Counted from the stretch's first letter, positions 1-9,563 are shown. The stretch is 35,665 nt of DNA from an uncultured Cetobacterium sp. (GCF_947038635.1 NZ_CAMQXC010000012.1:1-35665), one strand, 5' to 3'. Notes: generated by a model from the letters alone, not told the origin. Numbers and translations: made by a program.

Positions 1-1502
1 CCTAAAGCATAAGCTACAGTTGTTCCTTGCTCTAAAGAGATTAAAACTCCTTTAGCTCTTGTTGGAATTGGACCTTTATATAATTCGAAATCATAGAATG
101 AATGGTTTAAGATTCCTGTTCCTTTTGTATCTGTTAAGAATTCATTTCTAAATCCAATTAATCCTCTTGCAGGTACTTTAAACTCTAATCTTGTATATCC
201 ATCAGTTCCAGGAGTCATTGTTATCATTTCTCCCTTTCTGATACCCATTTTTTCGATTACAACACCTACGAATGCATCATCAACGTCAACCATTGCTAAT
301 TCGATTGGCTCATATTTTTCTCCATCAATGTCTTTTAATAAAACTCTTGGCTTAGAAACTTGAATTTCAAATCCTTCTCTTCTCATATTCTCTAAAAGTA
401 TTGAAAGTTGAAGTTCTCCTCTTCCTTTTACTACGAAAGCGTCTGGACTTTCTGTTGCTTCTACTCTCATACTAACGTTTGTTTGAAGCTCTTTTTGAAG
501 TCTATCCCAAATATTTCTAGATGTTACAAATTTACCTTCTTTTCCAGCGAATGGAGAATCATTTACCATGAATGTCATTGCTAAAGTTGGCTCATCTATA
601 TCAATTACTGGTAAAGCAATTGGCTCATTGAAATCAGCAATTGTCTCTCCAATGTCAATGTTATCTAAACCTGCAACCGAAATTATATCTCCAGAGAAAG
701 CTTCTTGAATTTCAACTCTTTTTAGACCTTCATATCCATAAAGAACTGAAACCTTTCCTCTAACTTGCTTTCCATCTCTTTTTATTAATATAACATCTTG
801 ATTTCTTTTTAATGTACCATTGTAAAGTCTTCCAACAGCTAATTTTCCAACATAGTTATCGTACTCAATGTTTGTTATTAAAAATTGTGTAGGTTTGTTG
901 TTATCTCCCTCTGCATCTTCAACGTGCTCTATTATTGTTTCAAATAAAGGTTGCATATTGTCACTATTATCGTTTAACTCTTTTTTAGCAAAACCAGCTT
1001 TTCCTGAAGCATATACAACTGGGAATTCTAGCTGTAATTCATTAGCATTTAGTTCGATGAACAGATCATAAACCATGTATAAAACCTCTTCAGGTCTTGC
1101 ATTAGGTCTATCTACCTTATTTACTACAACTATTGGTCTATGTCCTTGCTCTAAAGCTTTCTTTAATACATATTTTGTTTGTGGCATTGGCCCCTCAAAA
1201 GCATCTACTAGTAAAACAACACAATCAACCATTTTCATAATTCTTTGAACTTCTCCACCGAAGTCCGCGTGTCCTGGAGTATCTATAATATTAATTTTAC
1301 AATCTCCGTATCTTACTGAAGCATTTTTAGAGAATATTGTTATTCCTCTTTCTTTTTCAATATCGTTAGAGTCCATTACTCTCTCAGCAACTTTTTCAAG
1401 TTCGTGAGCTCCGAAAACTCCAGATTGTCTTAATAAACAGTCAACCAATGTTGTTTTTCCATGGTCAACGTGTGCAATAATTGCAATGTTTTTAATCTTC
1501 AT
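1..1502 (-). CDS. typA: Translational GTPase TypA/BipA, C-terminus cut off by window edge
   Basis: TypA is a ribosome-associated GTPase of the EF-G/LepA group, linked to ribosome assembly and stress or cold growth. I translated the reverse strand from the ATG at 1502, which follows a GAGGAA ribosome site. Visible motifs are the P-loop AHVDHGKT (residues 10-17), the G2 stretch ERGITI (51-56), the G3 motif DTPGH (74-78) and the G4 motif NKVD (128-131), followed by EF-Tu-like domain 2, the EF-G-like domain and the start of the TypA-specific C-terminal domain. About 500 codons are present; the family usually has about 605, so roughly 100 residues lie outside the window. The start is 18 bases after the truB stop, so the two are probably co-transcribed. 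Very confident family call. Confidence 0.96.
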   Translation of the reverse strand, partial: MKIKNIAIIAHVDHGKTTLVDCLLRQSGVFGAHELEKVAERVMDSNDIEKERGITIFSKNASVRYGDCKINIIDTPGHADFGGEVQRIMKMVDCVVLLVDAFEGPMPQTKYVLKKALEQGHRPIVVVNKVDRPNARPEEVLYMVYDLFIELNANELQLEFPVVYASGKAGFAKKELNDNSDNMQPLFETIIEHVEDAEGDNNKPTQFLITNIEYDNYVGKLAVGRLYNGTLKRNQDVILIKRDGKQVRGKVSVLYGYEGLKRVEIQEAFSGDIISVAGLDNIDIGETIADFNEPIALPVIDIDEPTLAMTFMVNDSPFAGKEGKFVTSRNIWDRLQKELQTNVSMRVEATESPDAFVVKGRGELQLSILLENMRREGFEIQVSKPRVLLKDIDGEKYEPIELAMVDVDDAFVGVVIEKMGIRKGEMITMTPGTDGYTRLEFKVPARGLIGFRNEFLTDTKGTGILNHSFYDFELYKGPIPTRAKGVLISLEQGTTVAYAL

Positions 1503-1520
1503 ATTTCTTCCTCTCTATAA

Positions 1521-2378
1521 TTAATAATATTTGTAACCTTTTAATAATCCTTTTGTAACTTCACCTAAGCCTATAAAATTATTCTTAGAATAAACTCTGT
1601 ATTTTCCTTCATTTATTCTTTTTTTACATCTTTGTCCATTAACAAAAAGTTTTAAATCATTTTCATTTTCAATATCTACTTTAGGAAATTTAAAATAATC
1701 CTCTATTGAAACTAAGAAAGAAAAATCATTCTCTGACACCATTTTTTCAATAGCTTCCAATGTAAATGCTCTCCCTAAATCCTCTTCCCCAACTCTAGTT
1801 CTTCTTAAACCAGTCATTGTTGCAAAAGTTCCTAATTTCTCACCTAAATCATAAATTAGACTTCTTATATATGTACCTTTTGAAACTGTACAATCTATTT
1901 TAGCCTTTACTCCATCAAAAGATATAGTTTCTAGATTTTTTATACTAACATCTCTAGCTTTTCTTTCAATCTCTACACCTTCTCTTGCTAACTCATAAAG
2001 CTTCTTTCCATCCACTTTTATAGCAGAATACATTGGTGGTACTTGCTTTATATCCCCTTTAAATGTCTCTAATGTTTTTTCAAAATTTTCATAAGAAATA
2101 TCAAATTTATCTACTTTATCTAAAACTTTTCCTTCTATATCATAGGTATCTGTTTTAAAACCAAGTTCTAAATCTGCAACATACTCTTTTTCGTACCCTT
2201 CTATATCCTGTGCTAATTTTGTAGCTTTTCCTACACAAATAACTAGAATTCCCGTTGCTAAAGGATCTAAAGTTCCTGTATGTCCTATTCTTCTTTCTTT
2301 TAAATTTCTTCTTAAAACCCTTATAACATCAAAGGAAGTTATACCGATAGGTTTATCTACAACTATTATTCCTTCCAA
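1521..2378 (-). CDS. truB: tRNA pseudouridine(55) synthase TruB
   Basis: TruB converts U55 of the tRNA T-loop to pseudouridine in the cytoplasm. The catalytic aspartate is D38 in the family motif GHTGTLDPLATG, and the N-terminus (GIIVVDKPIGITSFDV) is typical. Full length at 285 residues. The start codon is TTG (2378-2376), not ATG; it is fixed by a good AAAGGAG site six bases upstream and by the family N-terminus. It is the first gene of a likely truB-typA operon, with a promoter about 30 bases upstream. TruB is often near rbfA/infB in other bacteria; here its partner is another ribosome-associated factor. Confidence 0.96.
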   Translation of the reverse strand: MEGIIVVDKPIGITSFDVIRVLRRNLKERRIGHTGTLDPLATGILVICVGKATKLAQDIEGYEKEYVADLELGFKTDTYDIEGKVLDKVDKFDISYENFEKTLETFKGDIKQVPPMYSAIKVDGKKLYELAREGVEIERKARDVSIKNLETISFDGVKAKIDCTVSKGTYIRSLIYDLGEKLGTFATMTGLRRTRVGEEDLGRAFTLEAIEKMVSENDFSFLVSIEDYFKFPKVDIENENDLKLFVNGQRCKKRINEGKYRVYSKNNFIGLGEVTKGLLKGYKYY

Positions 2379-2408
2379 TCTTTTCTCCTTTAAATTAGTT
2401 CAAATGAC

Positions 2409-2437
2409 ATTATATCATACACTATACTTTTTTTAAA
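2409..2437 (-). promoter_or_regulatory. Promoter for truB-typA (extended -10)
   Basis: On the minus strand TTTAAA (2432-2437) and TATAAT (2409-2414) are separated by 17 bases. TGA directly precedes the TATAAT box, giving an extended -10 element. Transcription would start near 2402, leaving a leader of about 24 bases before the TTG start of truB. The promoter sits just after the stop codon of the DUF4015 gene. Confidence 0.7.
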
Positions 2438-2446
2438 CATTTATTT

Positions 2447-4063
2447 TTATTTCCCTGTAATCTTATAGTTATTACTTGGACTCCAAAGTAAATACTCTGT
2501 TACCCCTAAATCATTCATCGCTTTAATTTGCTCTCTTATCTCTTTCTCATTATAAGGAATATATCCTTTTACCCATTTTGCAGTAAACGCTTGAATCCAT
2601 GGTCTTATTACTGCTGGTGAATCAACATTCTCATTTCTATTTATAGAATCTTTTAATGAGTGATATATTGTTTTATATGGTTGTGCATCTGGAACAGCAA
2701 TTCCATAAGCTCCATTTCCATAGTGACTTGGATACATCATAGGCGAAATATAATCAACAACTTGTGTTACTGCTTCCCAATGTTGTCCTAATCCCATATC
2801 ATCACTAAATGTTCCTACTTGTCCATAAACATCAGCACTTGTATAAACACCTACGGCATTTAATCTTTCTTTTGCATACTTTAAATATTTTTGAATAGTT
2901 TCTGGTTTTGATTCATTTTTAGTATTTCTATAATTTAATTTTGCATCTAGTTTACCACCATTTGAAGCTGGAAATCTTACATAATCAAATTGAATCTCGT
3001 TAAATCCTGCTTTTGCTGCTTCTTCTGCAACTGATAAATTATAGTCCCAAAGATTTCTATCGTGTGCTGATACCCAAATTATTCCATCACTATTTGTATA
3101 CGGCTTTCCTGTATCTCTTGAAATAATAACCTTATCCGGATTTGCTTTTGCATATGTTGGATCTTTAAACGAAACAATTCTTGCTATTGTATAAATATTA
3201 TTTTCTTTCATTTTTTTCATAAATTCTTCTATATTTTTTATTGGATAATTTTTTGAAACTGGTATTCCAAATTTTTTAGGAGCTTCCATTTCAAAAGATA
3301 GCACTCCATTATCATCCTTTACATCTATTACAAATGCATTTATTTCTGTTGTATTTGCAAGATTTATAAGTCTTTCCATTTTTTTAGCACTTCCAATTGT
3401 GTAAATATTTAAATATACTCCTTTTACATCTACTCTTGGATTATTGCTAAAATTATTAATTGGATAATTTGTTGTAAAATCTAAATTTTTCCATTCTTTT
3501 GGTAAAACTTCATTTAAACTATTTGCTAAATCTACTTTACTTATCCAACCGCTTTTACTTTTTAAATCTTTTTTATATTGAATCTTTAACAATGACTTTT
3601 TCTTATCATTTACAGTTATTTCTTTTTCATCTATAATCTCAACTCTTGTACCTTTTCTCAAAGTATCTGTTTTTTCTTTTTGCATTTCATCTTTATAAAC
3701 AAATAACGTTTGATTTTTAATATATTTTGAGTTATTTACTGTATTTTTTTCAATATTCTCTTCTTCTCTTTGCTCATTTACTAATGCTTTTTCTTTTATC
3801 TCAGGTATTTTTTGTTCAGTTATATTTTTTGACTCTTCCTCTTTTTTATCCTCTTTTATAATTGAATCTTTTTTTTTTAATTCTGTGTCTTTATTTACCT
3901 TATTTAAAGATAAAACATCCACTTTTATTTCATCACTTACCATCTCTACTTTTTTAGGTTCATCATTAAAAACAAATCTTTTAACCCCACAAGAAATTGT
4001 AAAAATAAAAATTGTTACTAGTATTAAAAATCTAAAGAATTTCTTTTTGTCCTTTACTCTCAC
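2447..4063 (-). CDS. DUF4015-type putative glycoside hydrolase lipoprotein with SH3-like region
   Basis: A 538-residue exported protein. I chose the GTG at 4063 rather than the in-frame ATG at 4075: the ATG has no ribosome site, while GGAGG lies five bases before the GTG. From the GTG the N-terminus is a basic stretch, a hydrophobic core and then FTISCG, with Cys25 as a plausible lipidation site. Next come a low-complexity Lys/Glu-rich linker (about residues 35-110), an SH3-like segment (about 115-180, ending near SGWISKVDL), and a C-terminal TIM-barrel-like domain starting at GVYLNIYTIGSAKKM and ending at EYLLWSPSNNY, which matches the DUF4015 putative glycosyl hydrolase family. The substrate is unknown; a cell-wall or surface-polysaccharide role is inferred from the SH3-like segment. 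The coding strand carries a run of ten A (3869-3878) in the linker. Confidence 0.82.
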   Translation of the reverse strand: MRVKDKKKFFRFLILVTIFIFTISCGVKRFVFNDEPKKVEMVSDEIKVDVLSLNKVNKDTELKKKDSIIKEDKKEEESKNITEQKIPEIKEKALVNEQREEENIEKNTVNNSKYIKNQTLFVYKDEMQKEKTDTLRKGTRVEIIDEKEITVNDKKKSLLKIQYKKDLKSKSGWISKVDLANSLNEVLPKEWKNLDFTTNYPINNFSNNPRVDVKGVYLNIYTIGSAKKMERLINLANTTEINAFVIDVKDDNGVLSFEMEAPKKFGIPVSKNYPIKNIEEFMKKMKENNIYTIARIVSFKDPTYAKANPDKVIISRDTGKPYTNSDGIIWVSAHDRNLWDYNLSVAEEAAKAGFNEIQFDYVRFPASNGGKLDAKLNYRNTKNESKPETIQKYLKYAKERLNAVGVYTSADVYGQVGTFSDDMGLGQHWEAVTQVVDYISPMMYPSHYGNGAYGIAVPDAQPYKTIYHSLKDSINRNENVDSPAVIRPWIQAFTAKWVKGYIPYNEKEIREQIKAMNDLGVTEYLLWSPSNNYKITGK

Positions 4064-4198
4064 GTTATCCTCCATTTATTATTTATTCATCATATTTTAA
4101 CAATTTTATCTAAAAAAATCTACTAAATAATCCTTTTAATAAAACTTATAAAATGTTACTATCTAAATATATTTAACTTATATGAGGAGGTTTTATCA

Positions 4199-6976
4199 AT
4201 GAAAAAAAGAATATTTCCGTTTACTATAATATTTTTAATTTTACAACTTTTTATTTTTGCTAGTGACCAACCAAATCTACAAGTATCTAAAAATCTAATT
4301 TCTGGAACTCTTGATAACGGTTTGCAGTACTACATATTTAAAAATAAAAAACCTGAAAATAGAGCTTCTTTAAATCTTGTTGTAAAAGCTGGTTCTCTTT
4401 ATGAAGAGGAAGATCAACAAGGATTAGCACATTTTTTAGAACATATGGCTTTCAATGGTACTACAGAATATAAAAAAAATGAACTCGTTACATATCTCCA
4501 ATCTTTAGGTTTAAGTTTTGGTGGAGATTTAAATGCATATACTAGTTTTTCAGAAACAGTTTATAAACTTCAAGTTCCTACTTCTAAATCAGATTTAGAA
4601 ACTGGTTTTAACGTTCTTAAAGAATGGGCATCAGAGGTAACTCTCGATCCAAAAGATGTTGAAAGTGAAAAAAATATAATTATTGAAGAGTGGCGATTAA
4701 GACAGGGAATATCTCAAAGAGTTGGAGATTTACAAAAGAAAATCTTATATGGTGATTCTTGGTATTCTAAAAGATTTCCTATAGGTTTTCCTGAAACTAT
4801 AAATAATGCAACTTCTAAAAAACTTAGAGACTACTATGAAAAATGGTATCAACCGGAAAATATGGCTGTTATTGCTGTTGGAGATTTTAATCCTGAAGAT
4901 ATTAAGCATCTTATTACTAATAATTTTGCATCATTAAAAAATAAAACAAATATTATTAATACAAATTATGAAATATCTTTACCCCTTGAGGATTCAGTTA
5001 CTATTTTTACTGATCCTGAACTTACTACAACTAATTTTAATTTAATGTGGAAAGAACCTATATCTACTATTGATACTACAGCTTCATTTAAGAATAACTT
5101 AGAAAAAATCTTACTTAATTCTATTTTAAATACTAGATTTTCTATTTTATCTAAAGATAAAGATTCACCTTTTGTATATTCCTCTATTTATAATTTTCCT
5201 CTTAATAAAAATACTGGAATTTATGCAATTTCAGCACTTATAAAGGATGAAAATATAAATAAATCTATAACAGATATAATTGATAATTTAAAAAGTATTT
5301 CATTAAATGGAGTTTCATCTCAAGAATTAGAAAATGAAAAAATAAATCTTTTAAACAACCTAAAGACTATTGTTAACAATAAAGAAAGTATTAAAAATGA
5401 TATCTACATGGATTCTATCGTTGATTATATTTTAAATAATAATATTTTTATGGAACCTGATGCAGAATATGAATTAACTGAAAATATTTTAAAAAGTATA
5501 ACTATTGATGACTTAAAAAATATTGCTAGTAATCTTACTTCTTTAAATTACGACGTTTTAATAACTTCTAGAGAAAATATGAAAGATAAGCTACCTAAAA
5601 CAAATGAAATTAAATCTTTAATCGATTTACTTTTAACAAAAAATACAACCTCTATTGAAGAAAAATCTTTTAAAACTGAATTACCAGAGTTAAATTTAGT
5701 ACCTGGTACTTCTAAAATTATTACAAAAGAAAAAGATTATACAAAACTACTCCTTTCAAATGGAATAGACGTTCTTTATAAAGAAACCAACTTTGACAAA
5801 GATAAGATAACTTTTAAATTAACTAAATTACAAGGCAGCTCTAGTTTAGAATATCCTGAATACATTAATTCACTTTTTCTTCCAGAAATTCTTTCTAATT
5901 CTGGAGTAGGAGATATTAACTATAGCTCTTTAGAGTTATATTTCAAAGGAAAAAATTTTAGTGTTGAACCATTTATTGATGATTATACACAAGGGTTTAC
6001 AATATCTACAAATAAAGAGAATCTTTCTGAAGCATTAAAGTTTTTTAGAACACTTATCTCTAATCCAAAATTTGATGAAAATATTATTGAATCAAATTTA
6101 AAAACAAATAGAGAGTTAATAAAAAATAGAGACTTTTCTCCTAAAGCTTTATTTAAAAAAACATATCTAGAAACTTTAAATAACAATCATCCAAGAAAAG
6201 TCCCTTTAGAAATAGATGATCTCTCTTATGTTAACAAAGAAGCTCTTTTAAATACATTTGAACATTTATTTAATAATTTTAAAAATTATAAGCTAATCGT
6301 CACAGGTTCTATTGATAAACAAACTTTAATTAAAAATTTAGATTATTATTTTGCTAATCTTCCTGTAAATACTAATCAGTTAGAATATAAAGACTTAAAT
6401 GTAGTTTATCCTACTGAATCTGTTAAAAAAACTATTATTAAAGGAATCGATAAAAAAGCTACAGTTATTTTAACTTTTCCTTATCAAAGTAATTTTTCAT
6501 TAGAAAATAGAGTTTTATATGGAGCTTTTTCTAATTTATTAAATATACTCCTAATCGAAGATGTTAGAGAAAAAATTGGTGGTGTTTATTCTATTTCTTC
6601 ATATTCTAACCTTGAAAAATTAAATTTTGGTGAAAATTATCTTCAAATTATGTTTAGTACAGATACTAAAAGAGTTGATGAAGTTATATCTAAAGTCAAA
6701 AATACTATTGAAAATATTCAAAAAGGAACTTTTCCAGAAAATAAAATTTTAGATATTCAAAAAAACTATAAACTAAATTTTGAGACTGCATTAAATACCA
6801 ATAGTTTTTGGAATAATTACCTAGAGAAAAAAAATTTAATATCTGACTATGAATTTTATACTCCTATGAGGTATAATAAGACAGTAAACTATAACTCTAT
6901 TATAAATTTTTCTAATAGAGCACTTAATATAAAAAACTGTGTAGAAGTTATTCTTTTGCCAGAAAAGGAGGAATAA
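4199..6976 (+). CDS. M16 family zinc peptidase (PqqL/insulinase-like), exported
   Basis: A 925-residue two-lobed metallopeptidase with an N-terminal signal peptide (basic MKKR, then a hydrophobic stretch to about residue 21). The inverted zinc motif HFLEH is at residues 78-82, and the third zinc ligand is expected at E155 or E157, in the segment that ends EEW. The second M16 repeat (from about residue 510) has no HxxEH, as usual for the inactive half. The size and motif spacing fit periplasmic PqqL-like peptidases. The start follows GAGGAGG. The stop lies one base before the DUF1904 gene, so four genes to 8617 form one operon. The peptide substrate cannot be told from sequence. Confidence 0.93.
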   Translation: MKKRIFPFTIIFLILQLFIFASDQPNLQVSKNLISGTLDNGLQYYIFKNKKPENRASLNLVVKAGSLYEEEDQQGLAHFLEHMAFNGTTEYKKNELVTYLQSLGLSFGGDLNAYTSFSETVYKLQVPTSKSDLETGFNVLKEWASEVTLDPKDVESEKNIIIEEWRLRQGISQRVGDLQKKILYGDSWYSKRFPIGFPETINNATSKKLRDYYEKWYQPENMAVIAVGDFNPEDIKHLITNNFASLKNKTNIINTNYEISLPLEDSVTIFTDPELTTTNFNLMWKEPISTIDTTASFKNNLEKILLNSILNTRFSILSKDKDSPFVYSSIYNFPLNKNTGIYAISALIKDENINKSITDIIDNLKSISLNGVSSQELENEKINLLNNLKTIVNNKESIKNDIYMDSIVDYILNNNIFMEPDAEYELTENILKSITIDDLKNIASNLTSLNYDVLITSRENMKDKLPKTNEIKSLIDLLLTKNTTSIEEKSFKTELPELNLVPGTSKIITKEKDYTKLLLSNGIDVLYKETNFDKDKITFKLTKLQGSSSLEYPEYINSLFLPEILSNSGVGDINYSSLELYFKGKNFSVEPFIDDYTQGFTISTNKENLSEALKFFRTLISNPKFDENIIESNLKTNRELIKNRDFSPKALFKKTYLETLNNNHPRKVPLEIDDLSYVNKEALLNTFEHLFNNFKNYKLIVTGSIDKQTLIKNLDYYFANLPVNTNQLEYKDLNVVYPTESVKKTIIKGIDKKATVILTFPYQSNFSLENRVLYGAFSNLLNILLIEDVREKIGGVYSISSYSNLEKLNFGENYLQIMFSTDTKRVDEVISKVKNTIENIQKGTFPENKILDIQKNYKLNFETALNTNSFWNNYLEKKNLISDYEFYTPMRYNKTVNYNSIINFSNRALNIKNCVEVILLPEKEE

Positions 6977-6977
6977 A

Positions 6978-7307
6978 ATGCCACATTTAAAATTTAGAGG
7001 TATTGATAAAAAAAGTTTAATTGAAAATAGTAAAGAATTAATTGATGGACTTACTTCAATTGTACAATGTGATAGAACTTGGTTTACTATTGAGCATACT
7101 GAAACTGAATATATTTTCGATGGAGCTATCGTTCCAGGTTATACTTTTGTTGATGTTGCTTGGTTTGATAGAGGACAAGAAACTAAAAACCTTGTTGCAG
7201 ACTTCATCACAAAATTTTGTAAAAAATTAACAAACAACAACGATACTACCATTATCTTCTATCCCCTTGAAGGTTCAAATTATTACGATAATGGGGAACA
7301 TTTTTAA
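6978..7307 (+). CDS. DUF1904 family protein (tautomerase-like fold)
   Basis: A 109-residue protein beginning MPHLKFRG and ending in a FYPLEGSNYYDNGEHF-type tail, both typical of DUF1904. The family is related in fold to the 4-oxalocrotonate tautomerase/MIF group, and Pro2 is retained, which in that superfamily is the catalytic base once the initiator Met is removed. No reaction has been assigned. Its ribosome site AAGGAGG lies in the end of the M16 gene, and aroK starts five bases after its stop, so translation is probably coupled. Confidence 0.85.
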   Translation: MPHLKFRGIDKKSLIENSKELIDGLTSIVQCDRTWFTIEHTETEYIFDGAIVPGYTFVDVAWFDRGQETKNLVADFITKFCKKLTNNNDTTIIFYPLEGSNYYDNGEHF

Positions 7308-7312
7308 TTTTT

Positions 7313-7831
7313 ATGAAAGCTAATATCGCTCTTATAGGTTTTATGGGAAGCGGGAAAACTACTATCGGTAGAATTCTAGCTAGAAGCCTAGATATGAAAT
7401 TCATAGATATTGATCGTTGCATATCTATGAGGGAAAAAAGAACTATTCCTGAAATATTTGAAGAGCACGGAGAAAAATATTTTAGAGATTTAGAAAGATC
7501 TATTATTGAAGAAGAATCTAAAGATAATAATATAGTTATTTCCACAGGTGGTGGAGCAATCATTGATAATGTTAATATTAAAAACCTAAAATCCACTTCT
7601 TTTGTAGTTTATTTAGATTGTGATGTTAATACTATTTACGAAAGAGTAAAAAGAAGTAAAACTAGACCACTTCTTACAAACTCGGAAGACATATTACAAA
7701 CAATACAAGAACTATATGACAAAAGACGAACGCTGTATAAAATATCTTCTGATTTTTCAATTAAAATAGATTCAAACACAAATATTTATGATAGTGTTGA
7801 AAAAATAAAAAATGCTTATATATTAAGCTAA
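7313..7831 (+). CDS. aroK: Shikimate kinase
   Basis: Phosphorylates shikimate to shikimate 3-phosphate in the chorismate pathway. It has the P-loop GFMGSGKT (residues 9-16), the magnesium/shikimate-site aspartates D32 and D34, R58 in FRDLE, the glycine triplet 79-81 (STGGG) and an arginine-containing lid (RSKTRPLL). At 172 residues it is normal length. The ribosome site is weak, since GGGGAA is about 14 bases upstream within the end of the DUF1904 gene, so translation probably depends on coupling. No other aro gene is nearby. Confidence 0.95.
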   Translation: MKANIALIGFMGSGKTTIGRILARSLDMKFIDIDRCISMREKRTIPEIFEEHGEKYFRDLERSIIEEESKDNNIVISTGGGAIIDNVNIKNLKSTSFVVYLDCDVNTIYERVKRSKTRPLLTNSEDILQTIQELYDKRRTLYKISSDFSIKIDSNTNIYDSVEKIKNAYILS

Positions 7832-7843
7832 GGGGGTTTTTCT

Positions 7844-8617
7844 ATGAACAATTTATACGGTAAGACTATTTTTATTACTGGAGCAACAAAAGGTATTGGA
7901 AGAAGTTGTGCTTTAGCGTATGCAGAAAAAGGTGCAAACCTAATTTTAACTGCTAGAAGTTCCGATTTACTTGATTCTTTAAAAGAAGAATTAATTAGAA
8001 AATATGGTATAAGAGTTCATACTTTAGTTATTGATGTGCGTAATAGCAAAGATGTTGAAGATAAGGTGAAGTCTTTACCTGAATCTTTTAAAAAAATTGA
8101 CATTTTAATCAATAATGCTGGATTAGCTTTAGGTCTAGACAAAGTTTATCTAGCCTCTCCTACAGATATCGACACTGTTATTGATACTAATATTAAAGGA
8201 ATGCTTTATGTTACAAGCGCCATAGTTCCTTTAATGTTAAAAAATAACTCTGGATATGTTGTTAATATTGGTTCTATCGCTGGAGATGCCGCTTATGCAG
8301 GTGGAGCAATTTATTGCGCTTCTAAAGCCGCTGTTAAAACTTTTTCTGATGGATTAAGAATTGATTTAGTTGATTCAAATATTAGAGTTACTAATATTAA
8401 ACCTGGTTTAGTTGAAACAGAATTTAGTAAGGTTAGATTTAAAGGTGATATTGAAAAAGCTAATAATACATATAAAGGTATTGATGCTTTAACTCCAGAT
8501 GATGTAGCAAATGTTGTTATTTATACTACTGGTCTTCCAGAAAATATACAATTAACTGAAATTGCAATGACACCTAATCATCAAGCTGATGGAAGAACTG
8601 TTCATAGAGAAAAATAA
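7844..8617 (+). CDS. SDR family NAD(P)-dependent oxidoreductase (YdfG-like)
   Basis: A 257-residue classical short-chain dehydrogenase. The cofactor motif TGATKGIG is at residues 12-19, NNAG at 90-93, and the catalytic set is S144, Y157 and K161 (YCASK). The overall pattern, including the VRNSKDVE region and the C-terminal EIAMTPNHQADG-like end, resembles YdfG-type dehydrogenases acting on L-allo-threonine, serine or 3-hydroxy acids; the exact substrate is not provable here. Last gene of the M16-DUF1904-aroK operon and followed by a strong terminator. Distinct from fabG at 24672. Confidence 0.9.
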   Translation: MNNLYGKTIFITGATKGIGRSCALAYAEKGANLILTARSSDLLDSLKEELIRKYGIRVHTLVIDVRNSKDVEDKVKSLPESFKKIDILINNAGLALGLDKVYLASPTDIDTVIDTNIKGMLYVTSAIVPLMLKNNSGYVVNIGSIAGDAAYAGGAIYCASKAAVKTFSDGLRIDLVDSNIRVTNIKPGLVETEFSKVRFKGDIEKANNTYKGIDALTPDDVANVVIYTTGLPENIQLTEIAMTPNHQADGRTVHREK

Positions 8618-8624
8618 AAAAATT

Positions 8625-8656
8625 AAGGAGGAGAAATTAAATTTCTCCTCCTTTTT
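8625..8656. terminator. Bidirectional terminator between SDR and FNT genes
   Basis: A perfect 13-base-pair stem (8625-8637 with 8641-8653) and a TAA loop, with a T-run after it on the plus strand and an A-run before it (8615-8622) that serves the minus strand. It can end both the plus-strand operon and the converging channel gene. Confidence 0.9.
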
Positions 8657-8658
8657 TA

Positions 8659-9420
8659 TTAATCATTCATGTATAATTTTTTGTATATTAATGGTAAAAA
8701 TAATGCTCCTGATAAAAAGTTTCCAATTGTAACAGCTAAAAAATGAATTGCCATTTCACTTGGTGAATACACTGTAGACATAAGTATTTTTCCTATACTT
8801 ACATAATACATATTTGCAACCACGTGTTGAAATCCTCCTAATATAAATAACATTATCGGGAACCAAATAGCTAATATTTTTCCTGCTAAATCTTTTGCTG
8901 CCAAAGCAAACCAAACACCAATAGCAACTAATACGTTACATAAAAATCCACTTGCTACTGCTTCTGTGAATGTAAGATGAACTTTGTGTTCTGCAACTCC
9001 AACTACATATTTAGAAAATTCTGGTGATGAATAATTTCCTGCTAAGTAAGACACATACGCTATAAATATTGATCCTAAAAAATTCCCTATCCATACTGCA
9101 CATAAATTTCTTGTATATGTTGTCTTTTCTACCTTTCCCTTAGTAAAAGCCAATAATCCTAGACAATCTCCTGTAAATAATGATCCTCCTACTAATACAA
9201 CAAGCATTAATCCTGTTGGGAAAACAGCAGCTCCTATAAATTTTCCAGCGCCTCCACCTACAGTAAAGTTAGCTATCAAATTTCCCAAAGCTGAAAGAGC
9301 TATGTACACTCCTCCCATAAATCCTAGTAAAGTAGTTTTAGTAAATGAGTAATGCCCTTTATTCTCTCCTAAAAGAAGAACTTGCTCTGTTGTTTCTTTG
9401 TTTGTTAAATAAACCTTCAC
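8659..9420 (-). CDS. Formate/nitrite transporter (FNT) family channel
   Basis: A 253-residue integral membrane protein with about six hydrophobic segments and the FNT patterns VFPTGLMLVV...GGSLFTGD and RNLCAVWIGNFLGS. The family forms pentameric channels for small monovalent anions: formate (FocA), nitrite (NirC) or hydrosulfide. There is no adjacent pflB, nitrite reductase or sulfite reductase gene to decide the substrate. In a fermenting anaerobe formate is the likeliest guess, with hydrosulfide as an alternative. The start is GTG at 9420, set by AGGAGGG five bases upstream; no ATG fits better. It has its own strong promoter. Confidence 0.9.
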   Translation of the reverse strand: MKVYLTNKETTEQVLLLGENKGHYSFTKTTLLGFMGGVYIALSALGNLIANFTVGGGAGKFIGAAVFPTGLMLVVLVGGSLFTGDCLGLLAFTKGKVEKTTYTRNLCAVWIGNFLGSIFIAYVSYLAGNYSSPEFSKYVVGVAEHKVHLTFTEAVASGFLCNVLVAIGVWFALAAKDLAGKILAIWFPIMLFILGGFQHVVANMYYVSIGKILMSTVYSPSEMAIHFLAVTIGNFLSGALFLPLIYKKLYMND

Positions 9421-9455
9421 TTTTTCCCTCCTGATTTTTTTTCATACAGTTTGAA

Positions 9456-9484
9456 ATTATACACCCTTTATCCTTTTTTTTCAA
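9456..9484 (-). promoter_or_regulatory. Promoter for FNT channel gene
   Basis: Minus-strand TTGAAA (9479-9484), 17-base spacer, TATAAT (9456-9461). This near-consensus vegetative promoter gives a leader of about 30 bases. Confidence 0.75.
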
Positions 9485-9493
9485 GATAATATT

Positions 9494-9522
9494 AAAAAAA
9501 CTCAATCAAATTTTGATTGAGT
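9494..9522 (-). terminator. Terminator after brnQ (first copy)
   Basis: An inverted repeat of 11 bases on each side (9500-9510 and 9512-9522) is followed on the minus strand by a run of T (9494-9500). It lies about 40 bases after the brnQ stop and just upstream of the FNT promoter. Confidence 0.85.
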
Positions 9523-9563
9523 TCTATTTTAATATATTAAGTATATACAAACAACCTTTCGAG

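Noticed and set aside
7042-7230. Overlapping plus-strand ORF inside the DUF1904 gene
   Set aside because: No ribosome site or family resemblance; it is the shifted frame of a well-supported gene. Other ORFs lying wholly inside real genes (for example on the opposite strand of truB-typA, dapF, fabG and malic-enzyme regions) were rejected for the same reason.
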